From Betaproteobacteria bacterium (GTDB lineage Bacteria > Pseudomonadota > Gammaproteobacteria > Burkholderiales > SG8-39), in assembly GCA_004297625.1 (NCBI GenBank), contig SCTY01000050.1, positions 1 to 61,536 on the forward strand: a stretch of DNA of 61,536 nt. Reading direction: 5' to 3'. Positions 42,701 to 51,323 of this stretch are shown here, piece after piece. A program made the position numbers and the translations under genes. The first letter of the stretch is position 1. Each line of letters begins with the position of its first letter. Below the pieces are notes generated by a model, which saw only the letters and a list, made by a program, of their open reading frames with translations, had not been told where the DNA came from and searched no databases.

Positions 42701-44467
42701 ATCGCGGCCCGCCGGCTCGATCTTGTGCGGATGCTCATCGAGCACGCGCACGCCGAGGCGCTCGAGCATCGGCAGGCTCTCGGAGAGGGCGACGCGCGCG
42801 CCGCGGCGGTAGATCTTGAAGCGGAGGGTTCCCGGGTCGGCGGCGCCCGGCACGTAGAGATTGAGCCCGGGCGCCTCGCCCGCCAGCGCTTCCATCATGC
42901 CGATATCGATGACCGCGCTTCTTACCGAATATTCGTCGCGGTAGCCGGGCGGGAAGGCGCGCTCGTACGCCTGCCACAGCGCGTTGCCGCGCTCCTCGCC
43001 GTGATTGTCGAGCAGCGCGGCGTACAGGTCGTCCTCCCAGCGGCGCATTGCCTGCACCAGCCGGCGCTCGAGCGCCTTCAGGTCCGGCGCCGGCGTCGGC
43101 TCGCCGGGCGTGGTGCGGATGCGCATCAGGATGCGCCCCAGCGTCGAGCCCGAGAGGTGCACCTCGAACTCCGAGCTCTGGCCGTGGAACGCTTCGCTCA
43201 GAATGCGCTGAAAGCGCTGGCGCAGCTCGGTGTTGTAGCGATCGCGCGGCACGAATATGAGGCAGGAAACGAAGCGCGCGTACGGATCCTGGCGCACGAG
43301 AAGCCGGGTCCTCTGGCGCTCGCCGAGCTGCAGGATCGCCATGGCGTGGCGGTACAGGTCCTCCGTGCCGACCTGCAGCAGCTCGTCGCGCGGGTACGTC
43401 TCGAGGATCGAGGCGAGCGCCTTGCCGCTGTAGCCTGCGGGCAGCAGCCCGGCGCGCTCGATGACTTCCGAGAGCTTTCTGCGCAGCAGCGGCACCTGCA
43501 TCGGGTTCTCGCTGTACGCGGTGTGCGTGTACAGGCCGAGGAAGCGCGTCTCTCCGCGCACCTTGCCTGCGGCGTCGAAGTGCTTGATGCCCACATAGTC
43601 GAGGTAGCCGGGCCGGTGCACCGTCGAGCGCGAGCTCGCCTTGGTGAGAAGGAGCAGCTCCTTGACGTGCGCGCGCTTGCGCGCTTCGGCGGGCAGCGCG
43701 GCAAAGCTGGCGGACAGCGTTTCGCTCGTGCGCGCGCGCAAAATTCCCAGCCCTGAGTCCGGAACGATGCGCAATGCATCCTCGCCGCCGGCGCACGCGA
43801 GCTCGTAATCGCGGCAGCCGAGGAAGGTGAAGTGATGATCGAGCAGCCAGGCGAGGAAGGCGCGCGCTTCCCCGAGCTCCGCCTGCGGTACGCCAGGCGG
43901 AGCCGACTCCAGGCGCCGGATGTTCTCGAGCATGCGCGCCTGCATCGCCCGCCAGTCCTCGACCGCGGCGCGCACATCGGCCAGGACTTTCGTAATGCCG
44001 GCCTCCAATGCCGCGAGCCTCGCCGGATCGGTCTGGCGGTCGACCTCGAGATGGATGAACGACTCGAGCCGGCCCGCGGAGGAGGCGCCTGCTTGGGAGA
44101 CGGAAACGAGTTCATCCTTGGCGTCGCGCTGCACGCGCAGCACCGGGTGCACCAGCAGGTGCAGCGTGAGCGCCTGGCGGTTCACCTCCATCGTCACCGA
44201 ATCGACGAGGAACGGCATGTCGTCGTTGACGATCTCGATGACGGTGTGGGTGCTCTGCCAACCGTGCTGCTCGAACACCGGGTTGTAAGCACGAATCTTT
44301 GCCTTGCCAGGAGAGAACTTCCTCCCGAAGGCCAGGTGGGCCGCCGCGGCGCCTTTCAGGTCGGTCGGCTCGCGCTCGGCGAGCTCCTCCGGATCGACCT
44401 CGGCGTAATACAGCCGCGTGAACTCTTCGATGAGCGCGGCCTGCGGCGTGTGGTTGTGCGCTCCCAT
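39731..44467 (-). CDS. gdhB: NAD-specific glutamate dehydrogenase, 180-kDa class
   Basis: This enzyme deaminates glutamate to 2-oxoglutarate with NAD. At 1578 residues it is typical of the large class. A long N-terminal regulatory part with ACT-like segments (about 1-700, including HTVIEIVNDDMPFLVDSVTMEV) precedes the catalytic domain (about 740-1250). That domain shows GGIRWSDRMEDFRTEVLGL, PVGAKGGFVLKKPP with the catalytic lysine region, DMSGDVFGNGML and VVAEGGNLGFTQ. A helical C-terminal domain follows. The GDH-2 class is often allosterically controlled by amino acids. It is divergent from a membrane protein gene and is the catabolic centre of the glutamate island. Confidence 0.95.
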   Translation of the reverse strand: MGAHNHTPQAALIEEFTRLYYAEVDPEELAEREPTDLKGAAAAHLAFGRKFSPGKAKIRAYNPVFEQHGWQSTHTVIEIVNDDMPFLVDSVTMEVNRQALTLHLLVHPVLRVQRDAKDELVSVSQAGASSAGRLESFIHLEVDRQTDPARLAALEAGITKVLADVRAAVEDWRAMQARMLENIRRLESAPPGVPQAELGEARAFLAWLLDHHFTFLGCRDYELACAGGEDALRIVPDSGLGILRARTSETLSASFAALPAEARKRAHVKELLLLTKASSRSTVHRPGYLDYVGIKHFDAAGKVRGETRFLGLYTHTAYSENPMQVPLLRRKLSEVIERAGLLPAGYSGKALASILETYPRDELLQVGTEDLYRHAMAILQLGERQRTRLLVRQDPYARFVSCLIFVPRDRYNTELRQRFQRILSEAFHGQSSEFEVHLSGSTLGRILMRIRTTPGEPTPAPDLKALERRLVQAMRRWEDDLYAALLDNHGEERGNALWQAYERAFPPGYRDEYSVRSAVIDIGMMEALAGEAPGLNLYVPGAADPGTLRFKIYRRGARVALSESLPMLERLGVRVLDEHPHKIEPAGRDPVWIVDFGLSLPADAEVALDKVRGKFHEAFLGMWSEDIEADDLNRLVLAAGLDAREISVLRAYTRYLIQAGATFSRAYAEHALVANARIAALLVRCFLARFKNEKEGEAALASEIAAALDEVQNLDEDRILRSFLAVIQATVRTNFFHAKPYLALKLDSRRVPGLPEPRPLFEIWVHSPRVEAVHLRGGRVARGGIRWSDRMEDFRTEVLGLMKAQMVKNVVIVPVGAKGGFVLKKPPAADREALMKEAVACYQTFLRGLLDLTDNLVAGKVAPPQNVVRHDGDDPYLVVAADKGTASFSDIANAVAAEYGFWLGDAFASGGSAGYDHKKMAITARGAWESVKRHFRELGVDTQTQDFTVVGIGDMSGDVFGNGMLLSRRIRLVAAFDHRHIFLDPSPDPEKSRQERERLFRLPRSSWADYDAKLISKGGGVFARSAKSIPLSAEAQKILDIKPTALAPNELVNAILKAPVDLLYNGGIGTYVKAARQSHAEVGDRANDAVRVNGAELRCRVVAEGGNLGFTQLGRVEYALAGGRINTDAIDNSAGVDTSDHEVNIKILLDSLVRAGELTGKQRNKLLSDMTEDVAALVLRDNYFQTQSLSVSGALAPTLLDTQERFIRSLEKSGRLNRALEFLPNDEEFAERRAAKLGLTAPERAVLLAYSKIALYDEILHSDVPEQPFIATALERYFPEALRTRFKAQIHAHPLRREIIATHVTNSTINRVGSTFVHRMREETGATAPDVVRAYLIVREVFGMVELWRAVEALDYKVTDRVQSAILIDAGRLIVRATLWFLRNRAQLSDLSHSIEHFRAGAERLATLLPRLLPAVDETAFRAAASRLEKDGVPERLAASTAGFDAMFNALDIVEVADALERDIETVSRIHFALAGELDFPWLRACIGTLTAETHWQTLAKAALRDDLASMLRALSSDALRTSAASSDVAALIGAWKSRNSVLYERFRQVLADLRASGVADFAMLSVAMRELRNLSSR

Positions 44468-44511
44468 AGGCCCATTGTAGGTGACATAGTTGCTTGCGAG
44501 TCCGGGTCGGC

Positions 44512-44535
44512 TTTGATTTGCTAGCGGAAATCAAA
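44512..44535. repeat. Inverted repeat abutting the ribosome-binding site
   Basis: TTTGATTT (44512-44519) and AAATCAAA (44528-44535) form a perfect 8-bp inverted repeat with an 8-base spacer. GGAGG (44536-44540) follows immediately. It could be an operator between the divergent gdhB and membrane-protein genes or an RNA hairpin beside the Shine-Dalgarno site. Confidence 0.7.
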
Positions 44536-44545
44536 GGAGGACGCG

Positions 44546-45325
44546 ATGGATCCGGTGAGACTCGTCGCTGCGTGGCACGACCTGATTTCGAGGGCCTTCA
44601 GCGACCACACCCTGGCGAGCGCCGTGGTGACGATTGCCGCCATCGGCATCTTCGTGGTGCTGCAGCAGGAACTGCGCCCTTACCGGCTCGCGACCAACGC
44701 GGCCTACGTTGCGCTCGGCTGGCTGGTATCGGTATCGGTACTCGTTTACGTCATGGCGGCGCTGCGCCGCGGTTGGGCGTTGCTGGCAGACGCCCTTCCG
44801 GTCGCCGCCCGGCTGTCGGCTTATCTGTACGGCATAGTCGAGCGTCACCCCATCATGGCGCTCGTCATCGTGGGCGCAGGCACCACGGCGTATTTCCTGG
44901 AGCGGCTATGGCCGCGGCCGGTGGCCTGGGGGCCGGTGCGGGCGCTGTGCGCGATTTTCGGCATAGGGCTTGCCATTCACGTCTCCGGGCCGCTCGCGGA
45001 TCTCGTCTCGCCCGTACCGGTGGCGCTTGCCGCGCATAAGCCGGCGCAGCAAATCACCTCCGTTCCGCCGGCCGAGGCCGTGGCGCGCGCGATCAAGGCA
45101 GGCGATACGCGTTATCTCTCGGTGCCGCAGTGCGTAGACCAGGTGGCCGGGGAGATTCCATCCCCTTCGGCGGTCGGCGTGAAAGGCTTCGGACCGGGCT
45201 GTCGCGATACGTTGGGCGACGAAGGGGCGTTGCGCATGCATCTGCACCAGGCTTATGCAGCCGAGTACAACCGGCTCATGTACAAGCACAACAGCGCCCC
45301 CGTTACCTCGCTCAAGGCCGATTAA
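44546..45325 (+). CDS. Membrane protein of unknown function
   Basis: I do not recognise a family. The 259-residue protein has about four hydrophobic segments (roughly 24-40, 51-70, 100-116 and 128-148). A hydrophilic C-terminal domain (about 160-259) has two cysteines (SVPQCVDQVAGEIP and GFGPGCRDTLGD) that could form a disulfide if it faces the periplasm. A strong GGAGG precedes the ATG by 5 bases. The gene is divergent from gdhB and its end overlaps the convergent putA gene by 14 bases. Confidence 0.75.
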   Translation: MDPVRLVAAWHDLISRAFSDHTLASAVVTIAAIGIFVVLQQELRPYRLATNAAYVALGWLVSVSVLVYVMAALRRGWALLADALPVAARLSAYLYGIVERHPIMALVIVGAGTTAYFLERLWPRPVAWGPVRALCAIFGIGLAIHVSGPLADLVSPVPVALAAHKPAQQITSVPPAEAVARAIKAGDTRYLSVPQCVDQVAGEIPSPSAVGVKGFGPGCRDTLGDEGALRMHLHQAYAAEYNRLMYKHNSAPVTSLKAD

Positions 45326-48209
45326 GAAGCTCGGTCACGCCGCCCACCGCGGCAGTATTCACAGTCAGCGTTCTTTCGGTGGCGAAGCGCAGCAGGTAGT
45401 GCGGCCCGCCGGCCTTCGGGCCGGTGCCGGAGAGGCCCTCGCCGCCGAAGGGCTGCACGCCGACCACTGCGCCGATCATGCTGCGGTTCACGTAGATGTT
45501 GCCCACGCGCGCCTCGCGCACCACCTCGTCGACGAAGCTCTGGATGCGGCTGTGCACGCCAAGCGTGAGCCCGTAGCCGGTCGAGCGTATCCACCGCAGC
45601 ACTTTCTGCAGGTCCTGGCGCCGGTAGGTGCAGACATGCAGGATCGGGCCGAAGACCTCGACCTTCGGTAGCGCGTCAAGCGGGAGCTCGAAGGCGATCG
45701 GTGCCACGTAGTTGCCGCTCGCCGGGGCGTTCGCTTCGCCGACCAGCCTCGCAGTCGCTCTCAACTTTTCGATATGACGCAACAACGCGTCGCGGGCCGC
45801 CGCGTCGATCACCGGCCCGATATCGGTGTCCGGCTCGGCCGGGTCGCCGACCTTGAGCTCGGCGAGCGCGCCGGCGAGTAGCCGCATCACCCGCGGCGCG
45901 CAGCCTTCGTCGACGAACAGGATGCGCTGCGCGGAGCAGCGCTGGCCGGCGCTCTGGAAAGCCGAGACCACCACGTCGTCGATGACCTGCTCGGGCAGCG
46001 CCGAGGCGTCGACCAGCATGGCGTTCACCCCGCCCGTCTCGGCGATGAGCGTGGCGATCGGGCCGGCGCGCGACGCCAGGGCGCCATTGATTCGACGCGC
46101 GGTTTCATCCGAGCCGGTGAACGCCACGCCGGCGATGCGCGCGTCGGCCACGAGCGGCGCGCCGACCTTCTCGCCCTCGCCTACGACACAGCGCAGCGCG
46201 TCCTCCGGCACGCCTGCCGCATGCAGCAGCGCGACCGCTTCCAGGCCGATGCGCGGCGTTTGCTCGGCGGGCTTGGCGAGCACTGTATTGCCGGCCGCCA
46301 GCGCCGCGGCGATCTGGCCGGTGAAGATGGCGAGCGGGAAGTTCCACGGCGCGATGCAGGCGAACACGCCGCGCGCGTGCAGGCGCAATTCGTTGCGCTC
46401 CCCGGCCGGGCCGGGAAGGATTTGAGCCTCGCCGAATTTCGATTTCGCTTGAGAAGCGTAGTAACGGCAAAAATCAGCGGCTTCGCGCACCTCGGAAACC
46501 GCATCCGCATAGGTGCGCCCGCCTTCGCGCACGATGAGCGATACGAATTCCAGCATGCGGACTTCCAAAGCATCGGCTGCGCGCTCGAGCAGGGCGGCAC
46601 GTTCCTTCGCCGGCACGCGCGACCAGGCATCGAACGCGGCCGCTGCACGCGTGATCTCGGAATCGAGCGATGGGGGCTGGATAGCCCGTTTTTCGCTTTC
46701 CCTATCGGAAGAAATTCTCTCGTGCAAGGCCTCCAGCACGTCGCGGCGCGCAAGATCGAGACCAAGCGAATTGCGGCGCTCGGGATAGAGATCGCGCGGC
46801 AGCGGGATGCGCGGCTCGGGCGCATACGGCTCGGGCAGCGCGGCGACGGGATCGGCAACCAGCGTCTCCAGCGGGACGTTCGGATCGGCAATCTGGTGAA
46901 CGAAGGAGGTGTTCGCGCCGTTCTCGAGGAGACGCCGCACGAGGTAGGGAAGCAGGTCGTTGAAGCTTCCGACCGGTGCGTAGATGCGGCAAGCCACGGG
47001 GCGCTCTGCGAGCAGCGTGCCATAGAGCGCATCGCCCATGCCGTAGAGCTTCTGGAACTCGAACGAACGATGCTCGCCCGCCAGCTCGAGGAGCGTGGCC
47101 ACGGTGCGGCAGTTGTGCGTGGCGAACGCGGGATAGAGGACCTCGGGAGCGTCAAGCAGCCTGCGCGCGCAGGCGACGTAAGCGAGATCGGTGAGCGCCT
47201 TGCGCGTGAATACCGGGTAATCGGGCATGCCCAGCTGCTGCGCGCGCTTGATCTCGCCGTCCCAGTAGGCGCCTTTCACCAGGCGCACCGAGATGCGCCG
47301 GCGCAAGCCGGCGAGCCAATCGCACACTGCTAACGCGCGCTTCTGATACGCCTGCACGGCGATGCCGATGGCGAAGCTCGCGCTCAGCTTGTCGAAAACA
47401 TCGAGCGTGAGCTCCAGGCGCTCCGACTCCTCGGCATCGATCGTCAGCGCGACGTCGTGCTGCGCGGCGATGTGCGCGAGCCCGGCAAGCTTCGGAACGA
47501 GCTCGGCAAAGATGCGCTCGCGCTTGGACTCCTCGAAGCGCGGGTGCAGCGCCGAGAGCTTCACCGACACGCCGTCGCCCGCCGGAGTGCGCCGGATGGC
47601 GTGCGCATAAGCCTGCAAGTAGCGCGCGGCGTCTTCCGCGGTGCGCGCGCCTTCGCCCAGCATGTCGTAGGAAAAGCGGTACGCGTCGTGCGCCTTGCTG
47701 CGCGTGACGGCTTCCTCGATGGTCTCGCCGAGCACAAACTGCGCCGCGAGGATGCGCATCGCCTGGCGCACCGCGGTACGCACCACCGGCTCGCCGAGCC
47801 GAGCCACCAGCTGCTTGAGCTGCGCGGCCAGGTTCTCGCCTGGCGCCTCGTGCCAGCGCGCAAGCGTTCCAGTCAGCATGAGCGCCCAGTCGGCCGCGCT
47901 CGCGGAAGTCCACTGTCCCGAGGACAGCTTTTCCCGGATGAGCGCGTCGGCGGTTTCGGCATCGGGAATTCGAAGCAGCGCTTCCGCAACGCACATCAGC
48001 GCCACGCCTTCGCGCGTGGACAGGCCGTAGTGCCGCAGGAACGACTCGGCGCTCAAGGCCGCGCTCGGCCTGGCGCGCACGCGTTTCGCGAGGCGCAGCG
48101 CCTCGGCGGTGATCCGGGCCGAGGTCGGCGCATCGGGCTGAAGCGCAAGCAGGCGCTCGAGCGCTTCCTTTTCCGCTAAGCGATGCTGGCGCCGGAGCTC
48201 GTCGCGCAT
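45312..48209 (-). CDS. putA: Bifunctional proline dehydrogenase / P5C dehydrogenase PutA (minimal type)
   Basis: PutA oxidises proline to glutamate in two steps with substrate channelling. The 965-residue protein starts with the proline dehydrogenase barrel (about 1-470; SVKLSALHPRFE, RRISVRLVKGAYWDGEIK, FATHNCRTVATLL, YAPVGSFNDLLPYLVRRLLENGA-type elements). The aldehyde dehydrogenase domain follows (about 510-960), with the Glu in LIAETGGVNAM and the catalytic Cys in SAGQRCSAQRIL. It lacks the N-terminal ribbon-helix-helix DNA-binding domain of the E. coli protein, so it should not self-regulate transcription. I chose the ATG at 48209 (MRDELRRQHRLAEKEAL). It is divergent from aacS. Confidence 0.95.
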   Translation of the reverse strand: MRDELRRQHRLAEKEALERLLALQPDAPTSARITAEALRLAKRVRARPSAALSAESFLRHYGLSTREGVALMCVAEALLRIPDAETADALIREKLSSGQWTSASAADWALMLTGTLARWHEAPGENLAAQLKQLVARLGEPVVRTAVRQAMRILAAQFVLGETIEEAVTRSKAHDAYRFSYDMLGEGARTAEDAARYLQAYAHAIRRTPAGDGVSVKLSALHPRFEESKRERIFAELVPKLAGLAHIAAQHDVALTIDAEESERLELTLDVFDKLSASFAIGIAVQAYQKRALAVCDWLAGLRRRISVRLVKGAYWDGEIKRAQQLGMPDYPVFTRKALTDLAYVACARRLLDAPEVLYPAFATHNCRTVATLLELAGEHRSFEFQKLYGMGDALYGTLLAERPVACRIYAPVGSFNDLLPYLVRRLLENGANTSFVHQIADPNVPLETLVADPVAALPEPYAPEPRIPLPRDLYPERRNSLGLDLARRDVLEALHERISSDRESEKRAIQPPSLDSEITRAAAAFDAWSRVPAKERAALLERAADALEVRMLEFVSLIVREGGRTYADAVSEVREAADFCRYYASQAKSKFGEAQILPGPAGERNELRLHARGVFACIAPWNFPLAIFTGQIAAALAAGNTVLAKPAEQTPRIGLEAVALLHAAGVPEDALRCVVGEGEKVGAPLVADARIAGVAFTGSDETARRINGALASRAGPIATLIAETGGVNAMLVDASALPEQVIDDVVVSAFQSAGQRCSAQRILFVDEGCAPRVMRLLAGALAELKVGDPAEPDTDIGPVIDAAARDALLRHIEKLRATARLVGEANAPASGNYVAPIAFELPLDALPKVEVFGPILHVCTYRRQDLQKVLRWIRSTGYGLTLGVHSRIQSFVDEVVREARVGNIYVNRSMIGAVVGVQPFGGEGLSGTGPKAGGPHYLLRFATERTLTVNTAAVGGVTELLNRP

Positions 48210-48215
48210 GGGGCC

Positions 48216-48221
48216 TATAAT
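48216..48221 (+). promoter_or_regulatory. -10 element (TATAAT) of the acetoacetyl-CoA synthetase gene
   Basis: A consensus TATAAT lies 30 bases before the ATG at 48251, with GGAGG (48237-48241 region) as ribosome-binding site. A clear -35 element is not seen. Confidence 0.5.
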
Positions 48222-48250
48222 GCTGCGCGAAAAACGGAGGACGAACCACC

Positions 48251-50218
48251 ATGGCGCCTGAGAAGCTCTGGGAGCCAAGCGAGCGGGCGATCGAGGAGGC
48301 GCAGCTCACGCAGTTCGCGCGGCAGGTCGTGCGCAAGCGCCGGCTCGAGCTGAACAGCTATCCCGAGTTCTACCGCTGGTCGGTGGACAATCCCGAGGAG
48401 TTCTGGTCCGACGTTTGGGACTACTGCGGCGTACTGGCCGCGCGCAAGGGCTCCACGGTGCTCGTCGACGGCGACAAGATGCCCGGCGCGCGCTGGTTCC
48501 CCGAAGCGCGCCTCAACTTCGCCGAGAACCTGATGCGCCGCGGCGACCGCGGCGACGCTTTCGTCTTCTGGGACGAGACCGGGTTCCGCCGGCGCGTCTC
48601 CTACGCGGATCTCTACAGCGACGTTTCGCGCGCCGCCCAGGCGCTCACGGCCCTGGGATTGCGCTCGGGCGACCGCGTCGCCGCGTTCATTCCCAACATT
48701 CCGGAAGCCGGGATGCTCGCGCTTGCGGCGCTCTCGCAAGGCATGGTGTGTGCGTCGTGCTCCCCTGACTTCGGGGTCGACGGGGTGCTCGACCGCTTCG
48801 GCCAGATCGAGCCGAAGGTGCTCTTCTGCGCCGACGGCTACCGCTACAACGGCGAGGCGCACAGCTCGCTCGAGCGGGTGCGCGAAATCGCGGAAAAGCT
48901 GCCCAGCGTGCGCAAGGTCGTGGTGGTGCCGCATCTCGACGCCCGGCCCGACGTGTCCGAGGTCCCGAAGGCGGTGCTCCTGGAAGAATGGCTGAGGCGC
49001 TATACGCCCGGCAACATCGCTTTCGCGCAATTGCCGTTCGACCACCCGGTGTACATCCTGTTCACCTCGGGCACGACCGGCAAGCCGAAATGCATCGTCC
49101 ACGGCGCGGGCGGCACGCTGCTGCAGGGGCTGAAGATGCTGAAGCTGCACTGCGACCTGCGCCCGGGGGATCGCTTCTTCTACTTCTGCACCACGAACTG
49201 GGTGGTGTGGAACCTGCTTTTCTCCGGCATCTGCGCCGAGGCGAGCGTGATGCTCTACGACGGCTCGCCGTTCGCCAAGAACGGCCGGATCCTTTTCGAC
49301 TACGCCGAGAAGGAGCGGATCACCCATTTCGGCACGTCGGCCAAGTTCATCGACGCGATCGCGAAGCGCGGGCTGCGTCCGCGCGACACCCACGAGCTTT
49401 CGGCCCTGCGAATGATCCTTTCCACCGGCTCGCCGCTCGCGCCGGAAAGCTTCGACTACGTCTACCAGGCGGTGAAGAGCGACGTGTGCCTCGCCTCGAT
49501 CTCCGGCGGGACCGACATCATGGGCGCGTTCGCGGAAGCCAACGCCGTGCTTCCCGTCTACAGGGGCGAGCTGCAGTGCCGCTCGCTCGGCATGGCAGTG
49601 GAGGTTTTCAATGAAAAAGGAGAATCTGTAATAAACGAGAAGGGCGAGCTGGTGTGCACCAAGCCTTTCCCCTCTATGCCGCTCGGCTTCTGGAACGACC
49701 CGGGCGACGAGCGCTACCACGCCGCTTATTTCACCAAGTACCCGAACGTCTGGTGCCACGGCGACTGGTCGGAGCTCACCGAGCGCGGCACCCTGCTCGT
49801 GTACGGGCGCTCGGATGCCACGCTCAATCCCGGCGGGGTGCGCATCGGCACCGCGGAAATCTACCGGGTGGTCGAGCGCATCGACGAAGTGGAGGAGGCG
49901 GTGGCCATCGGACAGCTGTGGCCGCCCGAGCAGCCGACCGACACGCGCGTCGTGCTTTTCGTGAAGCTGCGCGGCTCACTGAAGCTTGAAGACCATCTGG
50001 AGGAGCGCATCCGCCACGAGATCCGCCGTCATGCGTCGCCGCGCCACGTGCCGGCGCGCATTGTGCAGGTCGCCGACATCCCGCGCACCAAGAACGGCAA
50101 GGTGGTGGAGCTCGCAGTAAAGGCAGTGGTGCACGGCATGCCGGTCGCGGGCACCGACGCGCTCGCCAATCCCGAAGCGCTCGAGCTTTACAGGGATCTC
50201 CCCGAGCTCGCCACCTGA
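48251..50218 (+). CDS. aacS: Acetoacetyl-CoA synthetase
   Basis: This ANL-superfamily ligase activates acetoacetate, a product of ketone-body and polyhydroxybutyrate breakdown. The 655-residue protein is full length. It has the family N-terminus ([17 protein letters not shown]), [14 protein letters not shown]-loop [10 protein letters not shown], a GGTDIMGAF adenylate segment, [22 protein letters not shown], and the C-terminal lysine motif [14 protein letters not shown]. It is transcribed divergently from putA, with 41 bases between the starts, so the two may share a control region. Confidence 0.94.
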   Translation: MAPEKLWEPSERAIEEAQLTQFARQVVRKRRLELNSYPEFYRWSVDNPEEFWSDVWDYCGVLAARKGSTVLVDGDKMPGARWFPEARLNFAENLMRRGDRGDAFVFWDETGFRRRVSYADLYSDVSRAAQALTALGLRSGDRVAAFIPNIPEAGMLALAALSQGMVCASCSPDFGVDGVLDRFGQIEPKVLFCADGYRYNGEAHSSLERVREIAEKLPSVRKVVVVPHLDARPDVSEVPKAVLLEEWLRRYTPGNIAFAQLPFDHPVYILFTSGTTGKPKCIVHGAGGTLLQGLKMLKLHCDLRPGDRFFYFCTTNWVVWNLLFSGICAEASVMLYDGSPFAKNGRILFDYAEKERITHFGTSAKFIDAIAKRGLRPRDTHELSALRMILSTGSPLAPESFDYVYQAVKSDVCLASISGGTDIMGAFAEANAVLPVYRGELQCRSLGMAVEVFNEKGESVINEKGELVCTKPFPSMPLGFWNDPGDERYHAAYFTKYPNVWCHGDWSELTERGTLLVYGRSDATLNPGGVRIGTAEIYRVVERIDEVEEAVAIGQLWPPEQPTDTRVVLFVKLRGSLKLEDHLEERIRHEIRRHASPRHVPARIVQVADIPRTKNGKVVELAVKAVVHGMPVAGTDALANPEALELYRDLPELAT

Positions 50219-50232
50219 CGCGCGGCGCGAGC

Positions 50233-50595
50233 TCAGCGCCCCGCGGCAATAGCCGCCGCGATCGCTTCGACGACTTGCGGCTGCTCGCCGATCGGCTTGT
50301 CCAGCGTGACGCTGACGCCTTGATGAGCGGACGCGGCGCTCTTCACGAGCCGCGGCAGATCTTCTTTCACGTGCCCGCCCTGGCCGAGAAACAGCGGCAC
50401 CACGCGAATCGAAGCGGCGCCCCTGGCGACGAGCGCCGCGAGAATCTCATCGAGCGATGGGCCGTTTTCGAGGTACGCGAGCCCGACGCAGACGGCCGGC
50501 AGCTTTTCGGCGAGGCTGGCAGCGATGCGCTCGAACGGCCGCGACCATTCCGGATCGCGCGAGCCGTGGGCGAAAAGGGCGATCCCTTCCTTCAA
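50233..50595 (-). CDS. CbiX-like single-domain chelatase (sirohydrochlorin chelatase family)
   Basis: This 120-residue protein matches the short CbiX/SirB type of class II chelatases, which insert Co or Fe into sirohydrochlorin as homodimers. Key features are the N-terminal His in LFAHGSRDPEW, the AYLENGPSLDEIL segment and the second His in LGQGGHVKEDLP. The start is a TTG at 50595 overlapping the upstream esterase stop (TTGA). No ATG lies near the conserved N-terminus, although the frame stays open for long upstream. No other cobalamin or siroheme genes are near. Confidence 0.82.
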   Translation of the reverse strand: MKEGIALFAHGSRDPEWSRPFERIAASLAEKLPAVCVGLAYLENGPSLDEILAALVARGAASIRVVPLFLGQGGHVKEDLPRLVKSAASAHQGVSVTLDKPIGEQPQVVEAIAAAIAAGR

Positions 50596-51257
50596 TGCAG
50601 GGTGGCGCGCCGGCCTTCGTAGATGCCCTGCAGCAGGCGCAGCGAGCCGAGGCTGATCGCGCGGTGCGACAGCGCGTGCCCGAGGTCCTCGACGATGTCG
50701 AGCGTCACCGGGACGTGAAGTCCCGCGAGAACCCTCGCGGCGCGCTCCGCGTACACGCGCGAGACGACCGAATCGAACGCGCCATGCACGAGATGGATGC
50801 GCGAGGAGATGCGGCTGCCGCGGCAGGGCGTCTGCGCGAAGCGCGACGAAAAGGCGACCACCGCGCCGGCGATGCCCGGGCTTTTCACCGCCTCGAGCGC
50901 GACTGTCCCGCCTTGGGAGAACCCGATGAGCACCGTGCGGCAAGCGGTCATGCCGAAATTCGTCTGCTCGCGGCGCACCAGGTCCTCGACGTCGGGCAGC
51001 ACCGACGCCACGCGTTCGCGGTGATTGTCCGGATTGAGCCCGTTCGTCGGATACCAGTCCTGCGGGGCGCCGCCGCGCGCATCGGGGTTGAAGCCGCTCG
51101 GCACGACGAGCGCCGCGCTCGGGAAGCGCGCCTGGAACTTGAACGCGATCGGGATCATGGACTGCGCAGTCGCGCCGCAGCCGTGCAGGAAGACGAACAG
51201 GTGTCGCGTCGGGTTCTCTGGAGTCGGTGCGAAGCGGAAAACCCGGCCTGAGGACAT
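50592..51257 (-). CDS. Phospholipase/carboxylesterase-type alpha/beta hydrolase
   Basis: This cytosolic serine esterase of 221 residues shows the oxyanion region FVFLHGCGATAQSM, nucleophile elbow GFSQGGTVAL, a downstream Asp in VHGAFDSVVS and the terminal His in DLGHALSH. It resembles the YpfH/EstB family of carboxylesterases. It is translationally coupled to the CbiX-like gene, but a functional link is not obvious. The gene is divergent from the ABC exporter gene. Confidence 0.88.
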   Translation of the reverse strand: MSSGRVFRFAPTPENPTRHLFVFLHGCGATAQSMIPIAFKFQARFPSAALVVPSGFNPDARGGAPQDWYPTNGLNPDNHRERVASVLPDVEDLVRREQTNFGMTACRTVLIGFSQGGTVALEAVKSPGIAGAVVAFSSRFAQTPCRGSRISSRIHLVHGAFDSVVSRVYAERAARVLAGLHVPVTLDIVEDLGHALSHRAISLGSLRLLQGIYEGRRATLH

Positions 51258-51323
51258 GCCCCTTGATTGTTAACCCGCCGCGTCGGTTCTGTAAACTGGT
51301 TTGCATCCCACCTCAGGTGCGCC

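Noticed and set aside
40514..43756. Forward-strand open frame of 1080 codons inside gdhB
   Set aside because: It is antisense to the well-conserved NAD-GDH, Arg/His-rich and without domains; such shadows are expected at this GC content.
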